Positions 44,103 through 52,284 of a DNA stretch of 64,000 nucleotides are shown here, piece after piece (position 1 is the first letter of the stretch; each line of letters opens with the position of its first letter). The DNA comes from Chitinophagaceae bacterium. GTDB lineage: Bacteria > Bacteroidota > Bacteroidia > Chitinophagales > Chitinophagaceae. The notes below the pieces were generated by a model. The model saw only the letters and a list, made by a program, of their open reading frames with translations. It ran no database searches and had not been told where the DNA came from. Made by a program: the position numbers and the translations under genes. The stretch lies in assembly GCA_016719015.1 (NCBI GenBank), contig JADKAZ010000007.1:1-64000 (forward strand), in the 5' to 3' direction.

Positions 44103-44285
44103 TGGCTGTAGGGGAAGGGCTCGAACCTTCACGGGGCAGTTAGCTGTAGTACAAAGTTCGGTGGTCGACCCCGGTCGTTCAGGTATCGCTACCTAAACGG
44201 CTCTATGCTACGTTTATCCTGTTTTCCCCACCCTCGAGACAAGAGGGCATGTCTGCCATGCTTTCGCAATTTCATCACCCCACAG
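44103..44285 (-). ncRNA. tRNA-like structured RNA of about 182 nt, class unknown
   Basis: On the minus strand the ends pair as an acceptor stem (44284-44278 with 44113-44107, seven pairs, one G-U), followed by an unpaired G and an encoded CCA (44105-44103). A standard T arm stands before it: GAAGG, TTCGAGC, CCTTC (44130-44114). Between the halves are hairpins with a GAAA loop, a stem CCCTC/GAGGG with a 7-base loop TTGTCTC, and a 10-bp stem with a GCGA tetraloop (about 44204-44181). The size excludes an ordinary tRNA, and there is no tmRNA start motif or readable tag. A Bacteroidota promoter and a terminator flank it. A tRNA mimic such as a Y-type RNA is conceivable; the class stays open. Confidence 0.6.
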
Positions 44286-44309
44286 TATATTTATAAGAGC
44301 TTGATGGAA

Positions 44310-44342
44310 CAAATGTAGGCCAAAAGCTTATCTCATTCCAAA
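44310..44342 (-). promoter_or_regulatory. promoter of the tRNA-like RNA
   Basis: On the minus strand TTTGG (44342-44338), 20 bases, then TACATTTG (44317-44310), a perfect Bacteroidota -33/-7 arrangement. Start site expected near 44303, about 20 bases before the acceptor stem. Confidence 0.7.
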
Positions 44343-44426
44343 TATTTCAATAAATATTTTGAAATTATAGAAATTATTCAAATATTTGATGATTATTGTG
44401 AATATTATCTAAAATCAATTATCAAA

Positions 44427-44891
44427 ATGGCTGGTAAATTAAATCTTGATAAACTGGATCTGCAGATTATCCACTATATGATGGAGAATGCAGAGATATC
44501 ATATGCCGACCTGGGTAAGAAATTATTTGTCTCAGGCGGTACCATACATGTCCGTATCAAAAAGCTTCAGGAAGCCGGAGTGGTTAAAGGTACAAGATTG
44601 AAAGCGGATCTGAAGCAACTGGGTTATGATGTGATTGCCTTTATCGGAATTTATTTAAAGGAAAGCTCATTGTATGATGCAGTGGCCAAAGACTTGCAAA
44701 AAATACCAGAAATAGTGCGGCTTAATTATACCACCGGTAACTACAGCATGTTTGCAGAAATTGTTTGTAAGGATATAACGCAACTGCGATTTGTACTGCA
44801 TGACCAGCTGCAGAAAATTAAAGGTATTGAGCGAACAGAGACTTTCATTTCGCTGGAAGAAAGCTTTAGCCGGAATGTGAAAGTGATGTAA
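44427..44891 (+). CDS. Lrp/AsnC family transcriptional regulator
   Basis: 154 residues: N-terminal HTH (LDLQIIHYMMENAEISYADL, GGTIHVRIKKLQEAGVVKGT) and the RAM effector domain (VIAFIGIYLKESSLYDAVAK, TGNYSMFAEIVCKDITQLRF). It likely senses an amino acid and binds DNA as an octamer. The upstream 44343-44426 is AT-rich with several ATATTT half-palindromes (CCAAATATTTC, CAAATATTTG) that could be its own operator, lying between its start and the promoter of the divergent RNA gene. Confidence 0.9.
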   Translation: MAGKLNLDKLDLQIIHYMMENAEISYADLGKKLFVSGGTIHVRIKKLQEAGVVKGTRLKADLKQLGYDVIAFIGIYLKESSLYDAVAKDLQKIPEIVRLNYTTGNYSMFAEIVCKDITQLRFVLHDQLQKIKGIERTETFISLEESFSRNVKVM

Positions 44892-44929
44892 TACTTCAAC
44901 TCTTAGCCGTTTTATAAAGACCCGGATCA

Positions 44930-46375
44930 ATGAAAGAAGCTAACCGGTTTTATTCCTCACTTGGTTTATTGATTATACTGAATGTAATCATCAAACCGTT
45001 GTGGATATTCGGCATAGACCGCCAGGTACAGAATGTGGTGGGAACAGCGGTGTATGGTAATTTCTTTTCCTTGTTTAATTTTTCCATTGTTTTCAGTTTT
45101 CTGCTGGATTGGGGACTCACTAACTATTTCAACCGCCAACTGGCTGTTAACCAGGAAAGTTTTGTCACAAAAGCTGGTCACTTTCTTTCTATTAAACTGT
45201 TATTTGCGCTGCTCTATGCTTTCGTTGTGCTTTCTATTGCCTGGTTATCCGGGGTGACGCAATGGAATCTGTTATTGGGTGTTATACTTATACAGGTTCT
45301 TACTTCCTTGTTTCTCTTTTTTAGAAGTATTGTTACGGCACGTCAATGGTTTAATACAGATGCCTGGCTGTCTGTAGTGGATAAGGTATTAATGATTGTG
45401 TTGTGTGGAAGCGTTCTTTATCTTCCTGCTGTTGCCGGCAGAATTACGATTCAAATCTATTTACTGGTACAAATAACTTGCACCGCATTAGCTGTAGCAA
45501 TTGTTCTGACAGTTCTTTTAAGAAGAGGAATACATTTTTCATTCACCATCAATTCATTGTTGAACAAGCAGGTACTCAAGCCAGCATTGCCTTTTGCGAT
45601 AATTGTTTTGCTGATGTCCGTTCATTACCGGCTGGATGGTTTTTTGCTGGCAAGGATGCATAAGAACGGTGCATACGAAGCCGGGATATATGCCGGTGCC
45701 TATAGGTTACTTGATGCAGCCAACATGGCGGGCTACCTGCTGGCATCTTTTCTGTTACCTTATATTGCCCGCCAATGGAGCGAAGGGAAAAATATCGATA
45801 AAGTGATACTTAACAGCCGCCACCTGTTGATGGTGTTTTCGGCAGCTATTATTACAACAGTAATTTTTTTGGCCCCCTGGATACAGCAATTATTGTATCA
45901 TAATAATGATATCAATGCGATAATGGTATTGCAATGGTGCTTACCCGCATTAGCCGGGTACTCACTGGTTCAGGTATATGGTACGGTGATGACAGCCAAT
46001 GGCCAGGTGGTTCAGTTCTGCTATATAGTTTTATTGTGTGTCATATTGAATATCGTACTGAATCTGCTGCTAATTCCCGAATGGGGGGCAATGGCTTGCT
46101 GTATGGCCGCATTGATCAGCCAGGGAATCTGCGGAATTGCTACTATGTTGTATGTTCAGAAAAAATCAGGAATAAATATCCACTTCCGCTCCCTGTTAAT
46201 GTATATTTTTATAGCAGCTTCACTTGGTGGTTTTTATTATTGGGCAAGTGTTACGGCTATAAATAAGTGGATATTAATTATTGGTGGTGGGTTATTTACA
46301 GTAGCAGCAGCAATACTTTTTAAATTAGTTGACATAAGGAAATGGCGGAATATCCTGACACAACAAAATCTTTAA
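44930..46375 (+). CDS. polysaccharide flippase (Wzx/MATE-type membrane protein)
   Basis: 481 residues, about 13 helices, with the family start FYSSLGLLIILNVIIKPLWI and the loop RQVQNVVGTAVYGNFFSLFN. Belongs to the polysaccharide-biosynthesis export family, which moves lipid-linked sugars across the inner membrane. It is followed by a Wzz-like and an O-antigen-ligase-like gene, so the three form a surface-glycan set. The Lrp gene is 38 bases upstream. Confidence 0.85.
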   Translation: MKEANRFYSSLGLLIILNVIIKPLWIFGIDRQVQNVVGTAVYGNFFSLFNFSIVFSFLLDWGLTNYFNRQLAVNQESFVTKAGHFLSIKLLFALLYAFVVLSIAWLSGVTQWNLLLGVILIQVLTSLFLFFRSIVTARQWFNTDAWLSVVDKVLMIVLCGSVLYLPAVAGRITIQIYLLVQITCTALAVAIVLTVLLRRGIHFSFTINSLLNKQVLKPALPFAIIVLLMSVHYRLDGFLLARMHKNGAYEAGIYAGAYRLLDAANMAGYLLASFLLPYIARQWSEGKNIDKVILNSRHLLMVFSAAIITTVIFLAPWIQQLLYHNNDINAIMVLQWCLPALAGYSLVQVYGTVMTANGQVVQFCYIVLLCVILNIVLNLLLIPEWGAMACCMAALISQGICGIATMLYVQKKSGINIHFRSLLMYIFIAASLGGFYYWASVTAINKWILIIGGGLFTVAAAILFKLVDIRKWRNILTQQNL

Positions 46376-46385
46376 TAATAATACA

Positions 46386-47192
46386 ATGCCAGATATAACC
46401 GATTTGATAAGAAGATGGTGGAAGCAGATGCTTGCTGTGGTCATACTTTCAGTCGCCGTAATTGGCACCATTACATTTTTAAAACCACGGAAATATCTTT
46501 CTGTATCAACGGCAGTCCCAGCCAGTTCTTTTGCAGCTGATAAGTCAAAAATTTTTAACGAGAATATTCAGGCTCTTTACTCAACATTGGGAACACCCGA
46601 TGATCTCGACATGATATTGGGTACAGCAAGGCTCGATACGGTTTATCTTTCGGTTACAGATGCTTTTAATTTGTTTGATCATTATAAAATTTCTGAAAAA
46701 GGGCCTGCGTCAAGAGTTAAAGCTGCAGTATTACTACAACGTAATACCAAAGTGATGAAGAGTGAATATGGAGAACTGAAGGTAAAAGTCTGGGATACGG
46801 ATAAAGAGCTGGCACCGCAATTAGCCAATGCTATCATGGACAAACTACAGGCTATTCATCAAAACTTACAGAGTGCAGGTAATGAAGCAACACTCAGCGG
46901 GTTAGTTTTAAGAAAGAAAGCTCTGGAGCTACAATCCGATAGTTCATCAATGGATAAGAAAGCAGTTTTACAGAATCAAATACAGCAGTATGAAAATTTG
47001 ATTGGCCAATATCAGTTAATGGTAGATAGTAAGCCTCCGGTCTTAATCACGGTAGAAAAAGCTAAACCAGCCAGTTGGCCAGATAAACCAAAGCGATTAC
47101 AAATAATGGTTGCTGCAGGACTACTTAGTTTGCTGTTTGCATTTCTCTCGGCCCTTCTATTGGAAAGATCAAAAACAAATTCAAAGCAGTGA
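46386..47192 (+). CDS. Wzz-like polysaccharide chain-length protein
   Basis: 268 residues with a helix at 16-34 (MLAVVILSVAVIGTITFL) and one near the end (LQIMVAAGLLSLLFAFLSAL). Between them lies a periplasmic coiled region, and VEKAKPASWPDKPKR just before the last helix is the proline-rich motif of Wzz proteins. It regulates chain length. No kinase domain. The gene overlaps the start of the next by 4 bases. Confidence 0.75.
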   Translation: MPDITDLIRRWWKQMLAVVILSVAVIGTITFLKPRKYLSVSTAVPASSFAADKSKIFNENIQALYSTLGTPDDLDMILGTARLDTVYLSVTDAFNLFDHYKISEKGPASRVKAAVLLQRNTKVMKSEYGELKVKVWDTDKELAPQLANAIMDKLQAIHQNLQSAGNEATLSGLVLRKKALELQSDSSSMDKKAVLQNQIQQYENLIGQYQLMVDSKPPVLITVEKAKPASWPDKPKRLQIMVAAGLLSLLFAFLSALLLERSKTNSKQ

Positions 47193-48643
47193 CTCTTTTT
47201 GTCAATAAATCGCAGACTGCTTTTGGTTTTTTGGCAGGAGTTTTTATTGTCATCGCAGGAGTGGCGGTATTTACAGAGCAATATTTGCTTGCGATTATAC
47301 CATTTGCCTTACTACTTTTTTTTGCAGGTTGGCAAAACATGAACATTGTTTTTTTATTATTACTGATTGCCCTGCCTTTTTCATTTGAGTATAATTTCTC
47401 TTCCGGGTTGGGTACAGATATACCGGATGAATTTTTAATGTTATTTGTATCACTGCTTTTTTTTGCATACTGGCTTTACTCGCCATCTGTACTCGGGACA
47501 AATGTGATGCAACACCCTTTATTACTTTTCTTACTCATAAGCACTTGCTGGATTTTTATAGCTGCTACCTTTTCCACTCATCAGCAGATATCTTTTAAAT
47601 ACCTGTTGGCCAAAGGCTGGTATATCGGAGCATTTGTACTGGCAGCCCTTATTGCATGGAAAGAAAAAAAGATTATTATTAAAAGCGGATCGCTGCTTAT
47701 TACTTCAATGATGTTGGTTATACTCATTGCATTGGTTCGTCATTACCAGACAGGATTTAGCTTCGCTACTATTAATGATGCTATCTTCCCATTTTTCCGC
47801 AATCATGTTAATTATTCGGCCATGCTGGTTTGTTTACTCCCGGTGTTGGTGGCGTATTTTCTATTAAGTAAAAAAAGTAATCTAAGGGTGCTGCTCGCCG
47901 GTGCTATCATCATTGCCCTGATTGCTTTATTCTTTTCTTATTCAAGAGGTGCATGGCTGGCATTAGTGGCTGGTATTATTGCTTACTGGCTGATAAAAAA
48001 ACGACTGCTTTTCTATTCATATATCGCTGCGATTGCGCTGACGATTACTTTACTTTTCTGGATCAAGGGTAATGACCGCTATCTGCGATATGCACATGAT
48101 TATAAGACAACTATTTTTCATCAGGACTTTAGTGACCATCTTATATCCACCTATAAATTAAAAGATGTTTCCACGGCGGAACGTTTTTATCGCTGGATAG
48201 CTGGAGTACGGATGATAAAAGACAACTGGCTGACAGGCTATGGCCCCAATACCTTTTATGAGAACTATAAAGGGTATGCTGTTCCGGCCTATAAAACATG
48301 GGTGAGTGATAACCCGGAGCGTTCAACCGTACATAATTATTTTTTACTGATGGCGATTGAACAGGGAATTCCGGGATTAATCTTTTTCCTACTGCTACTC
48401 GGTGCCATGGTTTATTATGCCCAGCATTTATACCATCGGGTGAAAGATTTATTCTATAAGACTCTTGCTGCAGTTACCGGTGTAATTATTACAATGATCA
48501 TTGTGTTGAACTTTCTCAGCGACCTGGTTGAAACGGACAAAGTAGGCAGCCTTTTCTTTTTGTGCTTCACCATGCTTATTATTATTGATAGTAAAACAAG
48601 TACATTGTCAAATCTTTCCCCTGATATTCAACGCATCTCTTAA
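47189..48643 (+). CDS. O-antigen ligase/polymerase family membrane protein (Wzy_C)
   Basis: 484 residues, about 12 helices with a large periplasmic loop (FSDHLISTYKLKDVSTAERF, MIKDNWLTGYGPNTFYENYK, STVHNYFLLMAIEQGIPGLI) that carries the conserved Wzy_C-type features. It joins or polymerises glycan at the periplasmic face. Translation is probably coupled with the Wzz-like gene (4-base overlap). Its 3' end overlaps the convergent permease gene by 36 bases. Confidence 0.85.
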   Translation: MTLFVNKSQTAFGFLAGVFIVIAGVAVFTEQYLLAIIPFALLLFFAGWQNMNIVFLLLLIALPFSFEYNFSSGLGTDIPDEFLMLFVSLLFFAYWLYSPSVLGTNVMQHPLLLFLLISTCWIFIAATFSTHQQISFKYLLAKGWYIGAFVLAALIAWKEKKIIIKSGSLLITSMMLVILIALVRHYQTGFSFATINDAIFPFFRNHVNYSAMLVCLLPVLVAYFLLSKKSNLRVLLAGAIIIALIALFFSYSRGAWLALVAGIIAYWLIKKRLLFYSYIAAIALTITLLFWIKGNDRYLRYAHDYKTTIFHQDFSDHLISTYKLKDVSTAERFYRWIAGVRMIKDNWLTGYGPNTFYENYKGYAVPAYKTWVSDNPERSTVHNYFLLMAIEQGIPGLIFFLLLLGAMVYYAQHLYHRVKDLFYKTLAAVTGVIITMIIVLNFLSDLVETDKVGSLFFLCFTMLIIIDSKTSTLSNLSPDIQRIS

Positions 48644-49471
48644 GCCATTTCCAAGAAGATTAAAAGCCAGTACCAGTAACATAATGGCGAAGCCGGGTGC
48701 TAATGCCAGCATAGGATTTTGTGTAATGATGAAATTATAATTCTCTTTTATCATCAATCCCCAGCTTGGCTGTGGAGGTTGAACACCGACCCCGAGAAAA
48801 CTTAAACCTGCCTCTATAACAATTGCCGCAGCAAAATTACTGGCAGCGATAACCATTACCGGCCCCATAATATTGGGCCAGATATGCCGGACAATCGTTC
48901 TGAAATCGGAAAAACCTAATGCCCTCGTCGCTTCTACATATTCCAGCTCCCTTACTCCCAGTACCTGGCCCCTTACCAGCCTGGCTACATTCACCCACAT
49001 AGTTAAGCCTACTGCAATAAAAACTTGCCAAAAACCTTTGCCAAGTGCTAAAGTGATTGCAAATACAAGTAACAGGGTTGGGATACTCCAGATTACATTG
49101 ATGAACCACATAATAATATCATCTGTGCGGCCGCGGAAATAACCGGCTAATGAACCTAAAATTAAACCAATACTGAGAGAGATGATAACCGTAATCAATC
49201 CGACACTTAAGCTTACCCTTGTACCAACAACGATGCGGCTAAAAATATCACGGCCATATTTATCGGTGCCTAACAGGAATTTTTTTGTGATAACCGGTTC
49301 CGCTGCTGTTTGATTTTTATGAAAAGCCTGTCTTTCACTTAGCCCCTCATCAATAAATTTTTGAACGATAATACTATCGGCTTTCTGCTCATGACCTGTT
49401 ATGGGAACATAATAATAAACATCTTCTTTGCCTGAGACCAGTTGTTTGAAAAAAGCTGGTCGCTTCAACAT
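48608..49471 (-). CDS. ABC transporter permease (OppC/DppC type), C-terminal fragment
   Basis: 287 residues; BPD_transp_1 domain with the EAA-like loop (VRGQVLGVRELEYVEATRAL, then FRTIVRHIWPNIMGPVM). It starts with MLKRPAFFKQLVSGKEDVYY, where the first seven residues are out of frame. The real beginning is on the fragment at 49389-49631. It forms the pore of an oligopeptide/dipeptide-type importer together with an OppB partner that is not in this window. Confidence 0.9.
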   Translation of the reverse strand: MLKRPAFFKQLVSGKEDVYYYVPITGHEQKADSIIVQKFIDEGLSERQAFHKNQTAAEPVITKKFLLGTDKYGRDIFSRIVVGTRVSLSVGLITVIISLSIGLILGSLAGYFRGRTDDIIMWFINVIWSIPTLLLVFAITLALGKGFWQVFIAVGLTMWVNVARLVRGQVLGVRELEYVEATRALGFSDFRTIVRHIWPNIMGPVMVIAASNFAAAIVIEAGLSFLGVGVQPPQPSWGLMIKENYNFIITQNPMLALAPGFAIMLLVLAFNLLGNGLRDALNIRGKI

Positions 49472-49631
49472 CCTTATCCTTTTTTACTTTAATAAAAGTT
49501 TGTTTAAATCCCGGCTTTCCACCGCCAATTTCCAGGATAATACGATTGGAAAATGGAGAAGGGTCGGGAGCAATGAAATAAGCAAAAACAGCTATTAGTA
49601 CTGCGATGGCAATTACAATCAACCCGAACAC
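49389..49631 (-). CDS. ABC transporter permease (OppC/DppC type), N-terminal fragment
   Basis: 80 residues as read, with the first membrane helix (FGLIVIAIAVLIAVFAYFIA) and FSNRIILEIGGGKPGFKQ. Deleting one A from A6 (49449-49454) makes FFKQLVSGKED continue into the C-terminal fragment. Upstream the frame stays open through PGSSRPWRRLKKNKGAV to the stop of the glycosyltransferase at 49713, so the true start lies before 49631, but no ATG is visible there. Confidence 0.8.
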   Translation of the reverse strand: MFGLIVIAIAVLIAVFAYFIAPDPSPFSNRIILEIGGGKPGFKQTFIKVKKDKDVEATSFFQTTGLRQRRCLLLCSHNRS

Positions 49632-49712
49632 AGCGCCTTTGTTTTTTTTTAGTCGCCGCCATGGGCGGCTGCTGCCTGGAATGATTGAGAGGAACTCATG
49701 GAGGGAAGATAC

Positions 49713-50840
49713 TTATTTTACTTTTCTTCCTTTCCACTCATACTTACCCAACTGTCCAAAAAGCCCTGAGATAATAGTATACAGGATGTGAAGTGGCTGA
49801 AACAAGAAAAATAGTTTGATCATCCATCGTTTATTAAAAAAGCCAGCTAGTGATATAACAAAGGGGAGTTCGACAATCGTTTTGGCTGCCACAAGGCCGG
49901 CGAGGTATAACCAATAATACGAATTGAAAAATCCGGCGACAGCTAATCCAAGAAAGCAGAGATTGAAAAGATAAACCAACAATAACACAGCAAATATTCT
50001 CTTATCATCATAGTTTTTTGCCTTGCTGGCCCAGCGTATCCGCTGGTTGAAAAAGGCCTTCCATGTTTTCATGGGAAGAGTGGAAACGATTGCCTCTTTT
50101 GATTTCAGGTAATGAACCTTGTCCGGGTATCGTTTCCAAATCTTATGCATCAGCAACATATCATCACCAGAGGCGATTTGATCAACACCGGCGAAACCGT
50201 TGACTTCATTAAAAACTTTTCGTTCATAAGCAAGGTTGGCGCCATTGCACATAGACATTCTCTTTTTATAAACGGCGGCACCAGTTATTCCCTGTAAGGT
50301 CATAAAATCCATAGCCTGAAAAACCTGGAGAACAGATGAGTTACAATCAATCACAACAGGGGCTGCAATAAAGACCGACTGCTTCTCTTCTTTAAAGGCA
50401 GCAATTGTTTGCAACCAGTTTGGCGAAGGCAGGCAATCGGCGTCAGTTGTTACAATCATTTCACCTGTTGCGGCCGCAATACCCTTTTCAATGGCTTTCT
50501 TCTTATAAGAATTGATATTATCTTCTTTCAGCGAAAGAAGTTTAACGGAAGTAAATTGCTGAACAATGTCTGCAGTTCTGTCTGTTGAGTGGTCGTCTAC
50601 TACGAGTACATCAAATAATGCTGCCGGGTATGTTTGCATCTGTAATGCTTTTAACAGCTGTCCTATATTATCTTCTTCATTTCTTGCGGCTATTATAACA
50701 CTGATACTCGTTTGCGGGGAAGAAATAGTTGCTGTATAAGCAGGAATGGATTTCCATATAAGCCAGTAATAAATGATTAGCAGACTGTAAATAATAAAAA
50801 GTGGTATGATGATATACAAAAGCGTCATGTAGTTAAACAA
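49713..50840 (-). CDS. family 2 glycosyltransferase, membrane-bound
   Basis: 375 residues. An N-terminal helix, then the GT-A domain: ISVIIAARNEEDNIGQLLKA, VLVVDDHSTDRTADIV (DDHS), MIVTTDADCLPSPNW (the metal-binding DAD) and FFNQRIRWASKAKNY, which is the Q/RxRW acceptor motif of processive-like family members. Two or three helices follow. It uses a nucleotide-sugar to extend a glycan; substrate not visible. It starts 8 bases after the hydrolase stop. Confidence 0.88.
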   Translation of the reverse strand: MFNYMTLLYIIIPLFIIYSLLIIYYWLIWKSIPAYTATISSPQTSISVIIAARNEEDNIGQLLKALQMQTYPAALFDVLVVDDHSTDRTADIVQQFTSVKLLSLKEDNINSYKKKAIEKGIAAATGEMIVTTDADCLPSPNWLQTIAAFKEEKQSVFIAAPVVIDCNSSVLQVFQAMDFMTLQGITGAAVYKKRMSMCNGANLAYERKVFNEVNGFAGVDQIASGDDMLLMHKIWKRYPDKVHYLKSKEAIVSTLPMKTWKAFFNQRIRWASKAKNYDDKRIFAVLLLVYLFNLCFLGLAVAGFFNSYYWLYLAGLVAAKTIVELPFVISLAGFFNKRWMIKLFFLFQPLHILYTIISGLFGQLGKYEWKGRKVK

Positions 50841-50848
50841 AGCTAATA

Positions 50849-51676
50849 TCAGTACAGCAAAGCCGGTAGAATTTCTTCTATGTGTTTCTCATGTAATACC
50901 TGGTGGCCGGAATGAATAACCGAAAGAGTACACTGCTGTTCAATGCCTCTTTTAAATTTCTCGCCGACGGAAGAAAGAATGATGCGGTCATGCTTACCAT
51001 ATATCAACCGAACCGGTGTTTTATTTTCCCTGATTTGATTTTTTATAATGTGTAAGTTGGGTGTTAGCTTTCTTAAAGTAGTCCAACGGGCATAAAGCAA
51101 TCGTCGTACTTCAGTATCCCCGATATAGTGCTTGACGAATTTGAAGATACTCGCATTAATAAGTTTTAATTTGTTCATCAACTTCAGCAGACCAAAGAAC
51201 CAACCGGGCTTTTTCATCGTTAAGGCAAAGAATTTATTTCCTAACCATGTTTGCGTCGCCAGCCAATACCAAAAATTGACTTTTAATCCATCCGGGGCCA
51301 ATAAAACTAATTTTTCAATTTTTTCCGGCATGACCTGGTAAAGACTGAGGGCAATACGGCCACCGAGGCTAAAACCCAATAACGTTGGCTTAAAGTTTAA
51401 AGTTTGCAGATTGAAACTGGTTTGATTCAGGATTTCTTCAACGATTTGCCGGAGGTCTGCTATATCAAAAGTTAATCCATCCTTCCATTCAGTTTTGCCA
51501 TGAAAGGGCAGGTCTATTGAGTAGAAAGTAAATTGATTACCAGCATACTTAGTTAAAAAAACAAACAAGCTTGCATCCTCCCCAAACCCATGAAAACAGA
51601 CTACAGGCTTTGGCCCGGTACCAAAGCGATAATACCCGATGGTAGAGTTCTTGTATCTGTACTGCAGGGTTTTCAT
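50849..51676 (-). CDS. alpha/beta hydrolase
   Basis: 275 residues without a signal peptide. The oxyanion stretch CFHGFGEDASLF, the nucleophile elbow LLGFSLGGRIALSL (Ser) and VIHSGHQVLHEKH (His) give the catalytic triad pattern of the Abhydrolase_1 fold. An Asp likely lies in RLIYGKHDRII. Substrate unknown. It precedes the glycosyltransferase and is divergent from the MarR gene. Confidence 0.85.
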   Translation of the reverse strand: MKTLQYRYKNSTIGYYRFGTGPKPVVCFHGFGEDASLFVFLTKYAGNQFTFYSIDLPFHGKTEWKDGLTFDIADLRQIVEEILNQTSFNLQTLNFKPTLLGFSLGGRIALSLYQVMPEKIEKLVLLAPDGLKVNFWYWLATQTWLGNKFFALTMKKPGWFFGLLKLMNKLKLINASIFKFVKHYIGDTEVRRLLYARWTTLRKLTPNLHIIKNQIRENKTPVRLIYGKHDRIILSSVGEKFKRGIEQQCTLSVIHSGHQVLHEKHIEEILPALLY

Positions 51677-51712
51677 TTAATTGCAAAGGACAAATATTTA
51701 CGAGAAAATATA

Positions 51713-51742
51713 TTGACTATTTCAAAAATACTATTAATTTTG
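51713..51742 (+). promoter_or_regulatory. promoter of the MarR gene
   Basis: TTG at 51713-51715, 19 bases, TAATTTTG at 51735-51742: a textbook Bacteroidota promoter. Start site near 51749, inside the adjacent inverted repeat. Confidence 0.7.
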
Positions 51743-51743
51743 A

Positions 51744-51763
51744 ATAGTTGCACAAACAACTAT
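51744..51763. promoter_or_regulatory. inverted repeat, likely MarR operator
   Basis: ATAGTTG, six bases, CAACTAT: a perfect 7-bp inverted repeat that overlaps the start site and touches the MarR start codon. The spacing fits a winged-helix dimer, so autoregulation is expected. Confidence 0.6.
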
Positions 51764-52204
51764 ATGCCAAACAACCAATTTAAAAAGGGGGAGCTCTACA
51801 GCTTTATAACAGGAAAGGCTTCTACTGCCATTGCCCGCCGGCTGCAAAAAAAATTCAACACCGCCGGATTAAATATAACTATCGAACAATGGAGTGTGTT
51901 ATATCATTTATGGAAACAAGAAGGTATAAGTCAGCAGGATTTGTGTAATGCTACTTTCCGTGATAAACCAAGTATAACCCGGTTAGTTGATAACCTGGAA
52001 AAATTGAACCTGGTGAAAAGGGTCGCTTCCGAGAATGACAGACGAATTAACCAGATATACCTGACAAAGCAGGCGCAGAAATTACAGGAAGAAGCTATGC
52101 AACTGGCTGATGAAACATTAAACGAAGCTTTAATTGGTGTGCCACCGGAGAGAGTGGATGTGTGTAAAGAAGTGTTGCAGATAGTGTATGATAATTTGAA
52201 ATAA
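51764..52204 (+). CDS. MarR family transcriptional regulator
   Basis: 146 residues from 51764 (MPNNQFKKGELYSFITGKAS); a longer frame back to 51590 would cross the promoter. Winged helix with NITIEQWSVLYHLWKQEGIS, DLCNATFRDKPSITRLVDNL, EKLNLVKRVASENDRRINQI. The DxRxxx wing and the central recognition helix are conserved. It may control the acyl-CoA dehydrogenase gene downstream and itself; the effector is unknown. Confidence 0.88.
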   Translation: MPNNQFKKGELYSFITGKASTAIARRLQKKFNTAGLNITIEQWSVLYHLWKQEGISQQDLCNATFRDKPSITRLVDNLEKLNLVKRVASENDRRINQIYLTKQAQKLQEEAMQLADETLNEALIGVPPERVDVCKEVLQIVYDNLK

Positions 52205-52214
52205 GACTATTTAT

Positions 52215-52232
52215 TTCTCCCTTTTGGGAGAA
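52215..52232. terminator. hairpin between marR and the acyl-CoA dehydrogenase gene
   Basis: TTCTCCC and GGGAGAA around TTTT. It lies 10 bases after the MarR stop. There is no strong T tract, so attenuation or mRNA stability is as plausible as termination. Confidence 0.4.
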
Positions 52233-52284
52233 TGTATAAGAATAAAATTGTAATCAAAAACTTTAAACTCTTAAACTTTTTCTT

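Noticed and set aside
44103..44285. tmRNA (ssrA)
   Set aside because: Too short, no G-U pair at position 3-70, no GGTTTCGAC-type 5' motif, and no readable tag frame.
44103..44285. Ordinary tRNA-Asp because the anticodon-like loop contains GTC
   Set aside because: The T at the position after the anticodon is atypical, the D region has an extra hairpin, and more than 90 bases lie between the anticodon-like stem and the T arm.
51590..51763. Longer MarR protein starting at 51590
   Set aside because: The extension crosses the promoter and operator; MarR homology begins at 51764.
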